This document shows positions 23,875-37,052 of a DNA stretch of 64,000 bases, in pieces; within the stretch, counting starts at the first letter, position 1; every line of letters begins with the position of its first letter. Source of the DNA: Rhynchospora pubera (Eukaryota > Streptophyta > Magnoliopsida > Poales > Cyperaceae); contig CM051460.1 of assembly GCA_028095005.1 (NCBI GenBank), positions 282,388,238 to 282,452,237 on the forward strand, read 5' to 3'. The notes under the pieces were generated by a model. The model worked only from the letters and a program-made list of their open reading frames with translations, was not told where the DNA came from and ran no database searches. The position numbers and the translations under genes were made by a program.

Positions 23875-26800
23875 ATTAAAACCCTTGTTTGATTTATTTG
23901 TCAATCAAAATGCAAGTCCAAACTGTCCTGAAGTATGTCCATGATTGCATCAAATTTTTCGCTTTTCTATTATGTATATATCAATTATATCAAATGGTTT
24001 TGCATCCCGGTAATTCAATGAGCTCAGAGACTTGATATGTTGACATGTACTCAGAAGAATATTCATGGTTTCTTGAACATTGCCTTAATGTCATGTAACT
24101 GTAGATATGGCCGCATGAAGCCAGATGTGGTGGCATACAGCCGTGAGATAGTGGGCTCTAAAATTAGCACTGGTTGCAAAACCCTCTCTGGCACCAGTGT
24201 TGCAAGTCCAGTTGTTGCAGGTGCTGTCTGTTTACTTGTAAGTGTAATTCCGGAAAAACAGCGGAAGTCAATACTCAATCCAGCCAGCATGAAGCAGGCT
24301 CTGGTGGAGGGGGCCACCAAGCTCACTGGGCCCAACATGTTCGAGCAAGGTGCTGGCCGACTAAACCTGTAAGTTGAGTTGTATTGTTTCTGTATTTGTT
24401 TATAAGGTTGGTCCATTACAAAATAATCGGTGACATTTTTCTCTTGTTATTTGGATCCCTAAAGCAGTTGTATTTCTTAACCTAGTTTCAGTACCTGGAA
24501 ATTTCTGGTGACATTTAGTTCATGTAGTCGGGATCTTTGAAGGAGTTTTTGCATTGCTATACATAGATCACTACCAGAAAAGTACTCTTATCAGAAAACA
24601 TTGCCGTGGCAACAGTACTGGCTTGATCATTTCTTTTGTCTTTTTATTTAAGTTTGCAACCCAAAAGTCAAAGTTGTAGCCATCTATAGAGTTGTATATG
24701 GCTATCTTATTTTGAGATGTTCTTTCTTTGGAGATCACTAAACGATACCCTTATTACATGTTGGTCACCTCCCAACTTCATTTTCATCACCTTGTTTCCT
24801 TTCTGTCAAAAAAGGTAATGTGACTTTTTGCTGAAGTTCCTCCTTATTCCTCTAGAATTCCACTTTATTACTTCTGATCTCTTTCTCTTCTCTTTCAACC
24901 TGTAACTAAGAAGTGTGAATGAGGAGTGGTTGGAGAGAGAATCATTTTCTTTGCTTATTCGATGGAAATGGTCAGTGGTTTGTTTGGGTGAAATAGAAGT
25001 TCACTCTCTTGTTGGAATAAACCAAGCCTTGCAAAACACATTTTCCATTTTAAATATGTTCTTCTGTTGTTTAACAGGTCTTAGTTTTAAGCCTTTAACT
25101 GATCCTATCTTTTATACTAACCCGAACCACTCATATCTTATTTGTAAACTCACCTATGCAGCAAGCTGTGCAGTTCAACTCCACCCGCTAACCAGAAAAT
25201 GATTCACTAAAATACTTTCTTTATTCATTTTACTCTACATTTTCAGGTGGGACTCTTACCAGATCCTAAAGACATACCAACCTCGTGCAAGCCTTTTCCC
25301 AAGCCTCCTTGACTTCACAGACTGCCCCTACACTTGGCCATTCTGCCGCCAGCCACTCTATGCTGGTGCCATGCCTGTGATTTTTAATGCAACCATTCTC
25401 AATGGCATGGGCGTAATTGGGTACGTCGAGGAACCACCTACATGGCACCCTGCTGATGATATGGGTAATCTCCTCAATATCCGCTTCAGCTATTCAAGTG
25501 TTATCTGGCCGTGGACTGGTTACCTTGCACTGCATATGCAGATCAGAGACGAAGGATCCCAATTCGAAGGAATCATTGAAGGAAATGTTGCAGTAAAAGT
25601 ATACAGCCCCAGCCAGGATGGGGGACGCAAGAGCAGTATATGCTTGCTTCAGCTGAAGCTAAAGGTTGCCTCCACCCCACCGAGGGCTAGGAGGATATTG
25701 TGGGACCAGTTTCACAACATCAAGTATCCGCCAGGGTATATACCAAGGGATTCACTTGATGTGCATAATGATTTACTGGATTGGCATGGGGATCACCTTC
25801 ACACGAATTTTCATATATTATATAACATGTTGAGGGATGCCGGGTATTATATTGAGATGCTTGGATCACCGCTTACCTGTTTTGATGCTACCCAATATGG
25901 GACACTTCTCATGGTTGACCTTGAGGAAGAGTACTTTCCTGAAGAGAGTGCAAAATTAAGAGACGACGTGGTGAATAAGGGTTTAGGGCTAGCAATATTT
26001 GCTGAGTGGTACCACACTGACACAATGGTCAAAATGACTTTCTTTGATGAGAATACCAGGAGCTGGTGGACCCCTATTACAGGTGGTGCCAATGTGCCAG
26101 CGATAAATGGGCTTCTAGGCACATTTGGGATTGCTTTAGGAGGAAAGGTTCTGACTGGTGATTTTTCTATGAATGGTGAGCATAGCCATTATGCCTCTGG
26201 GACTGACATTGTGAGGTTTCCAGCTGGTGGATTTTTGCATGCTTTCGAGTTTCAGGATAACTCTGAGGTTGCTTCTACACAAGGCACTCTGCAGATATCT
26301 TCATCAATGAAGGTATCATTTTTTAGTTATTTTTCTCTGTTTGTGCATGCTTTCAATTCTGATATCAAGTTCTGATTCCCCCCTCAATTATGATGTTTTG
26401 ACTCTGTTTTGATAGACACATGAAATTTTTTTGTAAATTTAGCCAAGAAGACAATTTATTTATTTTTTTTTATTTTCATTCACTTTTATTTTCATTGAAA
26501 TAAAGCACAATGCTGTATGTAGAATAATAATGATCAGACCTTATGGTTTTATTTTGTTATTTGCATTTTAATTTTTATATCATTAAACTTATATTGCAGA
26601 AACACTAGAGGCATTTGAAATTTGAAACATGTCATGACAATATAGACACTGATGATTTCAGTGACAAGATATTAGATACCTGCTCATTAAATCCTTCTAT
26701 TTTCTTTTTAAATTCGTTCAATAGCATCTGATGTATCAATGCAGATGTCTTCTATACTTGGTCTGGCTGACGTAGGGCAGGGCCGTGTGTCAGTGTACGG

Positions 26801-27649
26801 CGACTCAAACTGCCTGGACAGTAGCCACATGGTCACCAACTGCTACTGGCTCCTCAGGAAAATTCTTGATTTCACAACAAGAAATATCAGGGACCCTGTT
26901 CTATTTGCTGAAACTGCAAGAATCAGATTACCTCTTAAGAACTCCACTCCATTACCAAGCCGCAGAACAGATGTCAATTTCTCAACTTATTCTGCAGTAA
27001 TTGGGAAAGATTTGGTTTGTCAAAAGGATGCTAGGTTTGAGGTGTGGGAAACAAAGGGGCACGACTTTGATTCTCAAGTTGTCGGGGGTAGGACTTGGAA
27101 GTTACCAGAATACTCAATCCCTGATGTGGAGACTGGTTCCAAGTTGAATGGTTCCATGAAAAGGCAGGACGTTAGTTCAGATAATAAAAAGGAGGTGAGA
27201 AGGCTCGGTGGTGGAAGTTTACGGGATAACACTGATTTTTTGGGTCTAATTTACCGTGATGAGGTACGAATGAATTTGTTATTGCATTTTCTTACTTTTC
27301 TCATTGTGTTTGCAATTGTGTTTAGTACAATAGACAGTGGAGCTAGATCAGCCAATACGCCATGCACTGTTATGTCTAACAATTGATTTAATTGATACTA
27401 TTAGGTGGATGTACCATTTATACTGATAACTCAATGGATCATACTGCTATCTATTGCTGCTTTCTGTAAGTAAATATTTTTTCTTAGTATGACTTTGCTG
27501 ATCTTTATTGTTTTTACTCGTAATATTTATCATAGGTGATTTATGTTCATTTTTCAGGTCTTTTGATATTCTGTAGTTGGAGGATGCACCAGAAGAGGAG
27601 GAGAAGAAAGAAAGGGTCTGTTCCTAGTCGCCTAGCAAATTCAGTGTGA
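21230..27649 (+). CDS. S1P: site-1 protease, subtilase SBT6.1 (membrane-bound transcription factor protease)
   Basis: A Golgi-membrane serine protease that in plants, as known for the family, cleaves membrane-tethered bZIP factors, pro-RALF and pectin methylesterases. Exons: 21230-21748, 21945-22073, 22381-22533, 23052-23168, 23332-23516, 24105-24368, 25247-26312, 26745-27263, 27405-27465, 27558-27649. All join in frame to 1034 residues, close to the Arabidopsis protein. The start is the first ATG and leads into a signal peptide (about residues 1-33). The catalytic triad is Asp202 (FDTG), His233 (GHGT) and Ser399 (GTSVASP), with oxyanion Asn323 (AIGNDG). A membrane segment spans about 988-1010 and is followed by a basic cytosolic tail rich in Arg and Lys. 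All catalytic residues are present and no stop or frameshift was found. Other open frames within the introns are not coding. Confidence 0.95.
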
Positions 27650-27698
27650 TATATAATTTATCAAATTTTTCAGGAAGATGAGATTCTTAGATGCCATC

Positions 27699-27704
27699 AA
27701 TAAA
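27699..27704 (+). terminator. poly(A) signal of the site-1 protease gene
   Basis: AATAAA 50 bases after the stop codon. Confidence 0.55.
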
Positions 27705-28425
27705 GCAATATAAGCTTTACTCAAGATAGATAATATATGGTAGAGTAATAGGTGATAGTGGGTTGAAGAAAAGGGGTACGTTTAGAGGTTTAACATTTTT
27801 TTTTCTCACATTGTAAGAGAAAATTTTGAAGGTACTTAGCCGATGTCAGGATACTTGGGGGAAACATAGATAGTTTTAAAAATTGAGATTAACATTTGAT
27901 ATACGCCTCGGGCCAGTGTTGTATAGCCATTCAAATACATGGGATATAATTAAATGATTAAAAACGGATGCAGCGTAGAACACCAACAATTACAACAAGG
28001 ATGTTGCATATAAAGCATATTTTAAAACACCTAGTTATCTTCAAAATTACGATGGAAGTGTCATGTGCATTGCTAAATGCTAACCTGCTCTCAAGTTTGG
28101 AAGTTATTATTGTTTTCAGACATAACGCACGACATTTTTTTTTTTTGTTGAAGAAGAAGAAATATTAAGGAAAAGCCTACAATTTAATATCAAGATGATG
28201 CATGGGTACTACTAAAATCCGGTATTCTTTAGATTATAATTATACCAGGGTAACAAAAATGAAAATGAATGAAAAGATTTTAAATCTTACTAGAAGGACA
28301 TTTGTTCTATAATTATAAGTACTGTCATGATTCTTTCCCTAAAATGTCAACCAGAAAGACTTAGGTCATATTGAAAAAGCAACTTTGCCGCCCTTATATA
28401 TGTCCTAGACGGCTAGACTCCTAGG
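27705..28425. other. intergenic DNA, nothing recognised
   Basis: AT-rich sequence between the convergent site-1 protease and LEA_2 genes. There is a T run at 28136-28146. No gene or repeat with definable ends. Confidence 0.4.
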
Positions 28426-28740
28426 TAGACCTGTCAACCGCATTCGTTTGTCGTTTCGCCACCACGTTTCGGCTTAAACGGAACGGTTTGTGGCATAGAA
28501 ATATATACCGTTTTTTAAATGGAACGGTATGTGGCACAACTAGTTATACCATTTCGACTGTTTCAATCTCATTTCAAACCATTTAATGTGTAATTTGTGA
28601 AGTGGAACGGTTGATGGCACAGAAATCCGTTTCGTTTAATTAGTGGAACGGTAAGTGGCAATACCGGTTTTATACCGTTATTAAATGGCACGATAACGGT
28701 ATAGTGTAATACCATGCCATTTAACACGTTAGACAGGTAT
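28426..28740. mobile_element. 315-bp non-autonomous DNA element with 9-bp TSD
   Basis: It is flanked by the identical 9-bp sequence actcctagg at 28417-28425 and 28741-28749. Ends are tagacctgtcaac and gttagacaggtat, giving a short inverted acctgtc core. The interior is full of ggaacggt / accgtt motifs, resembling sub-terminal binding-site clusters of hAT elements. An 8-9-bp TSD fits hAT or MULE. Confidence 0.75.
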
Positions 28741-28749
28741 ACTCCTAGG

Positions 28750-29104
28750 ATGGCATATCTTATGTGTTCTTGCCTTCTTGGAGAGTGCGACAGAGAAATA
28801 AAAGTTTGGTGGTTTAATTACAAGGACAACAGTTCATACAAAAAGAATAGGTGATAGCAAAGTTCTGTTGGCAGGGAATTGACTGATGAATATTCAAAAG
28901 AAAAACTATAATTCTTTTTAAAATTCAAATTCTCTATAATAGATATGCTTTACAACTCCTAGATTACCAGCCCCCAAATGATACAAGAAGCATATTTGAC
29001 AACATTACTGTAAATAAATAAAAAGGCTCTTAAGATTTGAACACGAGACATGCGTTTCACTATAACAAGCTTACACCAAGATCCTATAGGTTGCACAGCA
29101 AAAC
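28750..29104. other. 3' flank of the LEA_2 gene
   Basis: AT-rich; expected to hold the 3' UTR of the minus-strand gene. No other feature is seen. Confidence 0.4.
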
Positions 29105-31051
29105 TCACTCATAGGTACATGAATCTTTCGAAAATTTGATCGGCTTCGTCTTCTTTGAATCAATTGTCAGATGGCATGACACATGTTTTTTATGTGTCAC
29201 CTTCACCAACTGACCCATCACATACCCACGGGAGATGAGATCAAAATTTAGAGTTAGCGGGACTGAGCCACCAGTGCTAGAGAGCGACAAACCAGCCCCT
29301 GCTCCGTACAGAGGAACCTTTTCACCATGCAGAAGGACAGTCCTTGTACGATGGCTGTTCCTCGGTTGGTAGTATTTGTTCAACTGAAGTCAAGAATTGA
29401 GGTAAAATGGAAGGGTAACAGGTTTAGAATTTTAAGTTGTTAGTGCAACAAAATTGAAAGATCATGTAAGATCTGGTATACACTAATAAGAAAGAAATGA
29501 AAAATGAGAGATGAAATCGCAAGAGTGGTACCTCGCCGGTAGCAACAGCGATCTCTGAAAAGACAAGATTAACAGAGCTAGATCTGACATGAATACCGAA
29601 CATTCCTGACGGGTTGTACACATTGATTAATAGAGTACAGTTCACTGTTATCATCTTAGTGGGGACACCAGAGTGATCGGTGCCTTCTCCCGCATAGAAA
29701 TCATCAACTGCCAGACTCTGCAACCATTGAGATTTAAGAAAACTAAATTGTATAGTTCTGGGGGGGGGGGGGGGGGACACAATTTGACATTGTAACTCTG
29801 TTTTGTACACATTTTATCCCTACATAACTCAGCCAGCCACCTAACATGAACAGTTGTTTCCAGTGAAAAAAGTAAAAGAAAAATACAAAATTGATAATTA
29901 AGCAAACAAACTATATTAATTGTACTCCAGTGTCAGGCAACAACAATTACTCAAAATACCTTGAATTTGAAAATGGAATTAAAAAAAAAATCAGGCACAC
30001 ATAATCCTTGTAATAATTAAAAAAAATAAAAAGGGATCAAGTTAGGAACCTTGACGACAATGTCCGCTTTGTACGGCCGGGCAGCACCCCAAAGGATAAG
30101 GCACAAGCACGTAAAAAACAAGACAAAAGCAATGAAAATGAGAATAACACGGCAGCGTGTGCTGAGTTTGCCATCCCCATTGAGATCATCATAAGATCCC
30201 TCCTCTTCTATCACGTTGCACTCAGGCCATCCCTTCTCATTTACTGTCTCCTTTCGGCCATTACCTTTCCGGAGGTTCCCAGAGAATCGGCTCAGAGATG
30301 AAGTCCTGCATGCAACAATAGATTTTGTTATTGACTTCTCTTATTGAAAAGAATTATTATTTGACTAAATCAGGCAGCAGGTCAGATGTCATTCTCCAGG
30401 CAAGTGCAAGCTTGTGAGATTTTTTGGTTTTGTACAAAATTAGGTCTCTTTTCCCCCAAATTTTCTGCTAGCAGTTTGCCTTGTAGTTCTCTTTTCTAAT
30501 TTAATATTTATTACTATTAATATTGATTCAGTATTTATTCTATTTTATTTTATTTTATTTTATTCTTCTTACTGGTAGTTATTGCTATTTACTGGTATTT
30601 TATTTCATTAACTATTGTGTAGGGTTGACAAGGATATGTAGCATGAGCTTATTAGGTGTACTTAACCTTTCATGCACTAACATATGGTCCTAGTCTCCTA
30701 GATGGTGAGTGTAACATGTTAGTACTTGGTACGTCACTGGTTGTGGTTGGTATATAAAGTGAGAAAACAGGGCAAAGCAGGTGTCATATCAAAGGTTTCA
30801 ACGGCCAACAACACATTGAACATGACCAAGTTGGTATTGTACCGGGAGTGGGGCCCGAAGGTTGATGGATGCGTCGGTGACTCATTCGGGCTATTGAAAA
30901 CCGGTGTATCTTGCATCGATGAGGACTTATAGCCTCCACCATCATGCGAATCACGGGACGGGCTCTGCACATAGTAAGCCTGTGACCGTTTCGGCGACCG
31001 CGGCGATGACGGTGCCAGACTGGTCAGGTCAGACTCTGACTTTGTGTGCAT
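29105..31051 (-). CDS. membrane-anchored LEA_2 (hydroxyproline-rich glycoprotein/NHL-like) protein
   Basis: Exons on the minus strand: 31051-30843, 30305-30050, 29717-29532, 29383-29105. They join in frame to 309 residues. The N-terminus carries the motif YYVQSPSRDSHDG (about residues 26-38), a signature of a conserved plant family related to the Arabidopsis AT1G45688/AT5G42860 group. It is followed by a Ser/Pro-rich cytosolic region, an acidic NVIEEEG stretch (about 100-106) and one transmembrane helix at about 122-146. The C-terminal LEA_2 domain (about 155-300) has NCTLLINVYNPSGMFGIHV and the HGEKVPLYGAGAGL segment. The protein is probably type II in the plasma membrane or ER; its biochemical role is unknown. 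A 5' UTR intron (about 31685 to 31086) is suggested by cgaacag/gtgcg and ctctgcag sites. Confidence 0.85.
29760..29776. repeat. 17-base G homopolymer in a LEA_2 intron
   Basis: Seventeen consecutive G on the plus strand (C on the transcribed gene's sense strand), about 43 bases upstream of the exon 3 acceptor in gene orientation. It can form a G-quadruplex on the template strand and is probably length-variable. Confidence 0.9.
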
Positions 31052-31782
31052 GGTGCCTGTGGTTTTTGATTGCAGAGTGGGTTATCTGCAGAGATAAGAT
31101 ACCAACAAAAATTAAATAAAAAAAATACAGCACTATAGGATAGCAAAATTTGCTGATCAAATTAAATTTGAGCAGTTGGAGAAAGTGCCTCACCTGAAAT
31201 TTATTTCAATAATTAAAATAACGGACTGATAAGAAACTTGGTAAATTAAATTATACATTTGTAACTTTCCAAGAGATCCTAATTAAGAGTTGCACTATGT
31301 AGGTTCTAAATTGAAGAGGTTTAGTAATATAATTATAAAGTACAAACTAACAAATTGCACCAAATTTCAGCTATATTTAGGACCTCCAACCCAATTCATC
31401 CCCGAATTCAAATAGCAAAGAACCTTTTGTATTACAAGTTTCGAATTGAAACTCTGAAGCTAAAAATTCTCATACCTAAAAGAAGTAAATAGAAACTTTA
31501 AGATATTCAACCTAAAAACAATTATAAACAAATCGAATTTTGCATTGTTTAACAAAATTATCAATGACGCCTTACAAAAAAAAAAAGATATTCAATGATA
31601 AATCCACCGTTTCAACAATTTGCAACTACAAGAGAGTGTAAGAGAGAGCTTGGACATTTAGGAAATTCAATGCAACAAAACGCACCTGTTCGAGAGGAAC
31701 TAGTAAAATTTGCACTCCTTTATTGGGATGATAATTGAATTGTTGTATTCCAAATTAGGAATAAAATTATAGAATAGCGGTG

Positions 31783-31804
31783 GGAGAGAGAGAGAGAGAG
31801 AGAG
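31783..31804. repeat. GA/CT microsatellite in the LEA_2 leader
   Basis: A (GA)n run that reads CT on the gene's sense strand. It lies between a minus-strand TATA-like tatatat (about 31916-31922) and the inferred 5' UTR donor at 31685. CT-rich leaders are common in plant promoters. Confidence 0.7.
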
Positions 31805-31959
31805 GAGAGAGCGAGAGTGTTCTCCTAGTAAAGGAGAAAGCAAGCAGAGAAGAAAGAAAAAGGCACGAACGCAAGAAATAAACCTGGATCTTCTGTGGTC
31901 CGTGGAAGTGCAGACGATATATACTGTCATTACTCGTTGAGTCGTTTGTACTTTTCAAT

Positions 31960-34514
31960 GTTTCATGCGTGCACCGGATATGTTTATATGTTTTTAGAAA
32001 ACAAAATAAATGATTTCATACTTGACAAATTTAGAATGTAATTCAGAGTTAATTAATAAGATTTAAAATTCATTATTTGTTATGCCATATGTAAAAATTC
32101 AAATAAGGTAATTTTTTAAGTAAGACGCATATGATGTATTAAAAATATTTTTTTTTTAGAAAATAAACAAAATTTACTGAATTTTTATAATAATATTTTT
32201 AGCTTTTGTATTATTCATTGCATTTATAAAATTTATGTAAAGTATGAATGTTACATTAATTATGATAAACAACCATTTTTATTCATCTTTTCACTTGGAT
32301 TATGCTGAAAATAAATAATATGGATATTAATTATTTCAAAATTAGGATCAGATTGTAAAATTTTGAAAACATGTGGAGAATATGTCCGTGCATGGACTTG
32401 CAATCACAAGAAAAATTAACAAGAAAAAAACAAACATGCCTCATGAATAAATAAAAATTCACAAATTTTATGATAAGCTAATTACAATGGAGAATATATT
32501 ACTAAAGTTTGTTAGTTATATTATATAAGTTACATCCTAAGAACCAGAGATTGTCAGTCATGGTTATTTCAGAGTGGGGTACTTGCTGCTTGTGAGTAGT
32601 GAGATGGGCAGTAAATGGGATGCTACATGCAATACCAAAGAATAAGGTCACAGAGAATCAATTGAAACATAGTGCGTCAACCTTTCCCAGGATCAGCTAT
32701 AGGAAACAGCACAATCAAACAGGATATCATGGCGGTTCTCTGACATGGCAAGAAACTATAACGGGTAACAAAATTTCGATTTGCTGTTTTGTGTTCCATC
32801 TCATACAGCTGATGGTTTCGTATATTATGTTGCCATCCACAGGAAAGAATTTGGAGATAAAAGAAACCATGAAGAAAGAGATTATAATTGTATAAACCTG
32901 GTTTAAGAATATTCGAGAGAACAGTAACGACAAACACTACTTGGTTCACATGTAGATACATGATCCGGGCGCAGGTATTAATTTTACATCATGCATGGAA
33001 CGAAATTGTCGGCAGAGTGCTACTTTTTTCTTTGGATTTTTATTTTGGCGTTATTTATTGCCGTTGTTTATATTTGATTCAGTTGGTTTTATTTTTTTAA
33101 AAAAATAAATCGATTCAGTTTTGTTAGCGGGTACCTATCTCCAAAAAAAAAAAAATAAATAAAAAAAATGGACATGAAATGATGAAAATGAATACATACA
33201 ATTATTTATTGGATCGCTAATAAAATGTATTTTGTTGTCTCTTTCTAGGCATTTGAAGGACTGCCTATTGGGTATTGGCATGCTAATAAATTTATTTTAT
33301 AACAAGGCTAGCTGCTTGAGACTGTTGAATACAAAAGGATGAATGTATTACGATGAGCTAAATTTGCTTATAAAAATGTTATACTATGTTCTAAATATTA
33401 AAAACACGTGGTTCAAAAACGTTATACCGAGTTCAAATAACAAAAATATAATCAAATAGGAAAAATATTGTGTCAATGTGCCATTAATCATTTACGTACA
33501 ATGTATGTTGTCATGTTGATTGTTATCTGATTGAAGTTTTAAAAACCCAACAGTTGAAAAGCATGTTTTACATTAAAAAAAAAAGAGAAACATAAATTAA
33601 AATTTTAATATTTTTATTTGAACAGTATAATCAAAATTATTAGATGAAAATTCCAGAATACAATCTTAAAAATATATATGTAAATTGAAGGGATTGTTTA
33701 TGTGTATGTTTTTTTGTAATTCAAAACCCCCTTCCAAAAGAAGAAAAAAAAATGTTCATCATGAGGAACACATTTGAGGTAAAAGGAAAAGGAAAGTAGA
33801 GCTAACTTTCCAACATATGAATTGCTAAGTTCAGTTTAGGGACTACAAAAGCAGCACAATTGTGATTTTTCATGAGGATGTGATATTGTTGGTCAAAAAA
33901 TTCGAAATTGATGAACCTCTTAAGAAGATTGCCTTCTTTGTTGTTAGGCAAGCATTATTTTTCAAGTCCAGGGGCCGTCTAAAATTGTTGAAAATGACAT
34001 GACAACAATCGTTAACGTCTTTTTTCTCATTTCCTTTTCTAATTCATTTTTATTGCACAAGATATTGTTGTTTTAATTGACATTGTTTGTACTATCATGG
34101 TCATGCAAGTTGGCATTCTTGACAAATAAAAATATTAGCGATAAGTTAATTGTAGAGTGACACATAGCCTACTCTGGAATTTAAGGCCACGAAGACGACA
34201 TAATAACTACTTCAATAATTAAACGCAATTATTCTATAACAAGAATCAAGCTTATAATGCAACTGCTATATATTAATGTATATATTTTTTCTCTGTTAGT
34301 TAAAGTTCATGAGCCAAAATGTTTTCTCTTCTTGATATTTTTCCCTTTTTATTTTGAGGCAAACTTTAGGGAGGAGTTAAAGTTAAATTTGCCCACATTA
34401 TTATTTACTCGAAGAATAAGTCCATCGAAAAGTGTAACACAAAATGAAAAGCTTACGAAATTGAAGAAAGAGCAACCTGTACTCAACTTATATTAAAAAA
34501 ATTATCATCTCCAC
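31960..34514. other. intergenic DNA, nothing recognised
   Basis: Long AT-rich stretch with simple A/T runs (33140-33170, 33570-33590). An open frame of about 98 codons at 32599-32895 shows no family, signal or splice context, so it is not called. No repeat ends could be fixed. Confidence 0.35.
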
Positions 34515-34662
34515 GGCTCCGTTTGGATGGGCCCTAGGAATAAGGAAATAATGAAGTAAATTTATTATAAACAATAAAATAATTCAAACTTTTCGCAAAG
34601 TTACACATTTTCCAATACTTCATTTCTTATTCCTCTTATTCCCACACCATCCAAACGGAGCT
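34515..34662. mobile_element. Tourist-like MITE
   Basis: Inverted ends ggctccgtttggatggg and accatccaaacggagct. The inside (ttattataaacaat, cgcaaagttacacattttccaat) matches the MITEs at 13511 and 54022. About 148 bp. No convincing TSD. Confidence 0.65.
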
Positions 34663-35389
34663 CACAAGAAAAATTCGCAATATACAATCATTTCTATTTT
34701 TTTTTTCTTTTTCCGTAATCAAAACTCATATAGTTGTATATAAGAAATGCTATTTGTTCTGTTATGAAAAATCCGACGTTACTAAAACAATTTATTTGAC
34801 TTGTCAGCATTTTGACATTAAATTGCCGTTTTGTTATATAAGTGAAACTTTTCGGCGGTGTTCTGGTGAACTTCTAATAAAGCTCGAGGGTTTCTTTAAA
34901 AAAAAAAAATACTTGACCGGTTTATGTTCTCTATTAGATTTTCTATATATTGAGCATAAATTAATTAAGAATCCTTTAATTTCTTCATGGTTCGATATTT
35001 AGATCTTCTAGGGTTCACTTTAAATTGGTTATGGTCAAATGCTTGAGGTTCAGTTTAAATAATTATAGATTTGGTTTTACATGTTTAAAGTTCATTTGAA
35101 TTATTTTAAGATTCAGTATAAACGTTTTAAATTGGATTTTGACACCTTTTGATTTATAATCCATTCGTCCAACTTCCACATGGTAATATGGTATATTGGT
35201 ATGCAGATATGTACTTCAAATTTGGGCCGGTAGTGTAATTTTCTTCTGACAAACAATGGAAGTTTTGACAAGCACTATTTGGATTTTGGAGCATGGAGGT
35301 TAAAGCATATGAATTTCCAAAGGTCAGGGCCTTGTGGGCCGAATACTGTCTTTCATACTAAAGCCTGCATGATCAATATTTCTTTTAGG
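34663..35389. other. intergenic DNA
   Basis: Runs of gttcagtt/gttcattt-like motifs (about 35030-35130), otherwise nothing. The segment at 35345-35385 is related to 37127-37165 on the far side of the nested transposons. Confidence 0.35.
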
Positions 35390-35400
35390 ATAGAGAGTAG

Positions 35401-36069
35401 TAGGGCTAAAAACGGTAGCCGTTTCAATCGTTTTTTCGTTTCGTTTCGTCCGGAACTGAACGATAACGGATAAGAATTTCAGTTTCGTTTAAGGAACGGA
35501 ACAACCAACGCAGATAGAAATATTGTTTCGTCTCAGAACGGAACGATTAGTGAAACTGGTACGTTTCGTGGTCGTTTATTTCGCGCATTTCGTCTAAAAT
35601 TTTTTTTTATGGTTTTATTATTAGATTGCAGAGGACCTCAGTAGAGAGATCGAGGGAGAAATGAGTAAAATTAGATTTATGCAGCGTCGCTCCGTCATTT
35701 CTCCGCCGAACACGATCACATTTATCTCTCTCGCCTCTGCACCACCGAGTACAATCGCCGTCGAGAGCAAGAGGTGATTATAGTGCCTCTTCCCCCTTTC
35801 CCGCATGACCTAACCTGTCATTTCTCTATCTATATTTCATACAAAATGCAGAATAGTTTATTTTCTTACATCTTAATAAAATGCAAAACAGTTAGGTAGT
35901 CAAAGACGGTTATAACCGTTTTGATCGTTCCCATCAACGGAACAATCAACGCAACATGTGTTAAACGGATGCAACAATCAACGCAACAAGTATAAAAATT
36001 TCGTGCATCAATACAACGGTTAACGAAAATGACCACTTTCGTGGTCGTTTTCCACGTTATGCACCCCTA
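35401..36069. mobile_element. non-autonomous hAT-like element inserted in another hAT-like element
   Basis: A 669-bp unit with ends tagggctaaaaacgg and a 3' end whose complement is taggggtgcataacg, typical hAT-like TAGGG termini. An exact 8-bp TSD gagagtag is at 35393-35400 and 36070-36077. The interior has many cgtttcgt / ggaacg motifs. The 3' TSD overlaps the first three bases (tag) of the neighbouring element, so this one landed inside it. Confidence 0.8.
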
Positions 36070-36074
36070 GAGAG

Positions 36075-37052
36075 TAGGGATGAAAACGGATCGGATACGG
36101 AGCGGATGTTGGTCTTCCCATATCCGCATCCATATTTTTTTTCGGATACGAATACGAATACGAATGCGTTCGGATACGGATACGGATATGGTTCGGATAT
36201 TAAACGGATACGGATACGGTTCGGATGTTTTCGGATACGGAGTCGAATACAAATATATTTTTTCATAGTTTGAGCCAAATGAGTATTTTTTTTAAAATAT
36301 GAAAGTTAATTTTACTAACATTGCCTTCAATTACAATGTACAGCTTTAGAAGTGAACTTCTTTAAAATCAAAGTAAGCAAATTTATTTGTTGGGTTCCAA
36401 CTTTTAACACAAATAAAAGGCTAAAAGTGAAAGCAAATAAGAGACCTTCTAAAATTGCAAGTACCACATAAGTACAAATCTAATAGAATTGATCAATAAA
36501 TTCAGTCTTTCCACAATTTGAATTCCAACAGTATATTTAACTATTCAATGTCAAATCATATCATGTTACCTTAAATGTCATCATACATTAAAAAAGTATA
36601 TTAATCATATGTAATCAACATGATTAGAGAAAAAAAAATTTAGTATTGTTATCATATATAATCGTCTCAATAATAAAAAAATAAAAATAATTTTATGTTA
36701 CTAGTCCAAATAAAAATATTATTATAAGAGAACTTATCTAATAAAAATTAAGTATTATATAATTAAAAGTATTCTCTAATGTAGATAAGTAATTATATTA
36801 ATTATCTTATGCCGTTAAAAATACGGATAAACGGATTAATATCTATCGGATACAGATAATATCCATGTCGGATACGAATACGGATCAGATATTGTCAAAA
36901 AATTCAAAACCATATCCGCATCCATATTTTTTTGGCGGATACGAATACGAATACGGATATGTTCGGATACGAATACGGATCGGATGTTACGCGTATTTTT
37001 CGAATTCGGATACGGATCGGAGCGGATTTTATCCGCTCCGTTTTCGTCCCTA
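36075..37052. mobile_element. non-autonomous hAT-like element with cggatacgaata sub-terminal repeats
   Basis: A 978-bp unit with inverted ends tagggatgaaaacgga and tccgttttcgtcccta. Dense cggata(c)gaata hexamer-like repeats lie inside both ends (36090-36250 and 36820-37030). An exact 8-bp TSD atagagag is at 37053-37060 and at 35390-35397; the left copy is separated from the element by the younger insertion at 35401-36069. No transposase. Confidence 0.85.

Noticed and set aside
24915..25202. Open frame of 95 codons within the site-1 protease gene
   Set aside because: Lies wholly inside intron 6; the gene's exons on either side join in frame without it and the translation matches nothing in the protease family.
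32599..32895. Open frame of 98 codons
   Set aside because: No recognisable domain, no promoter or splicing signals; kept as non-coding.
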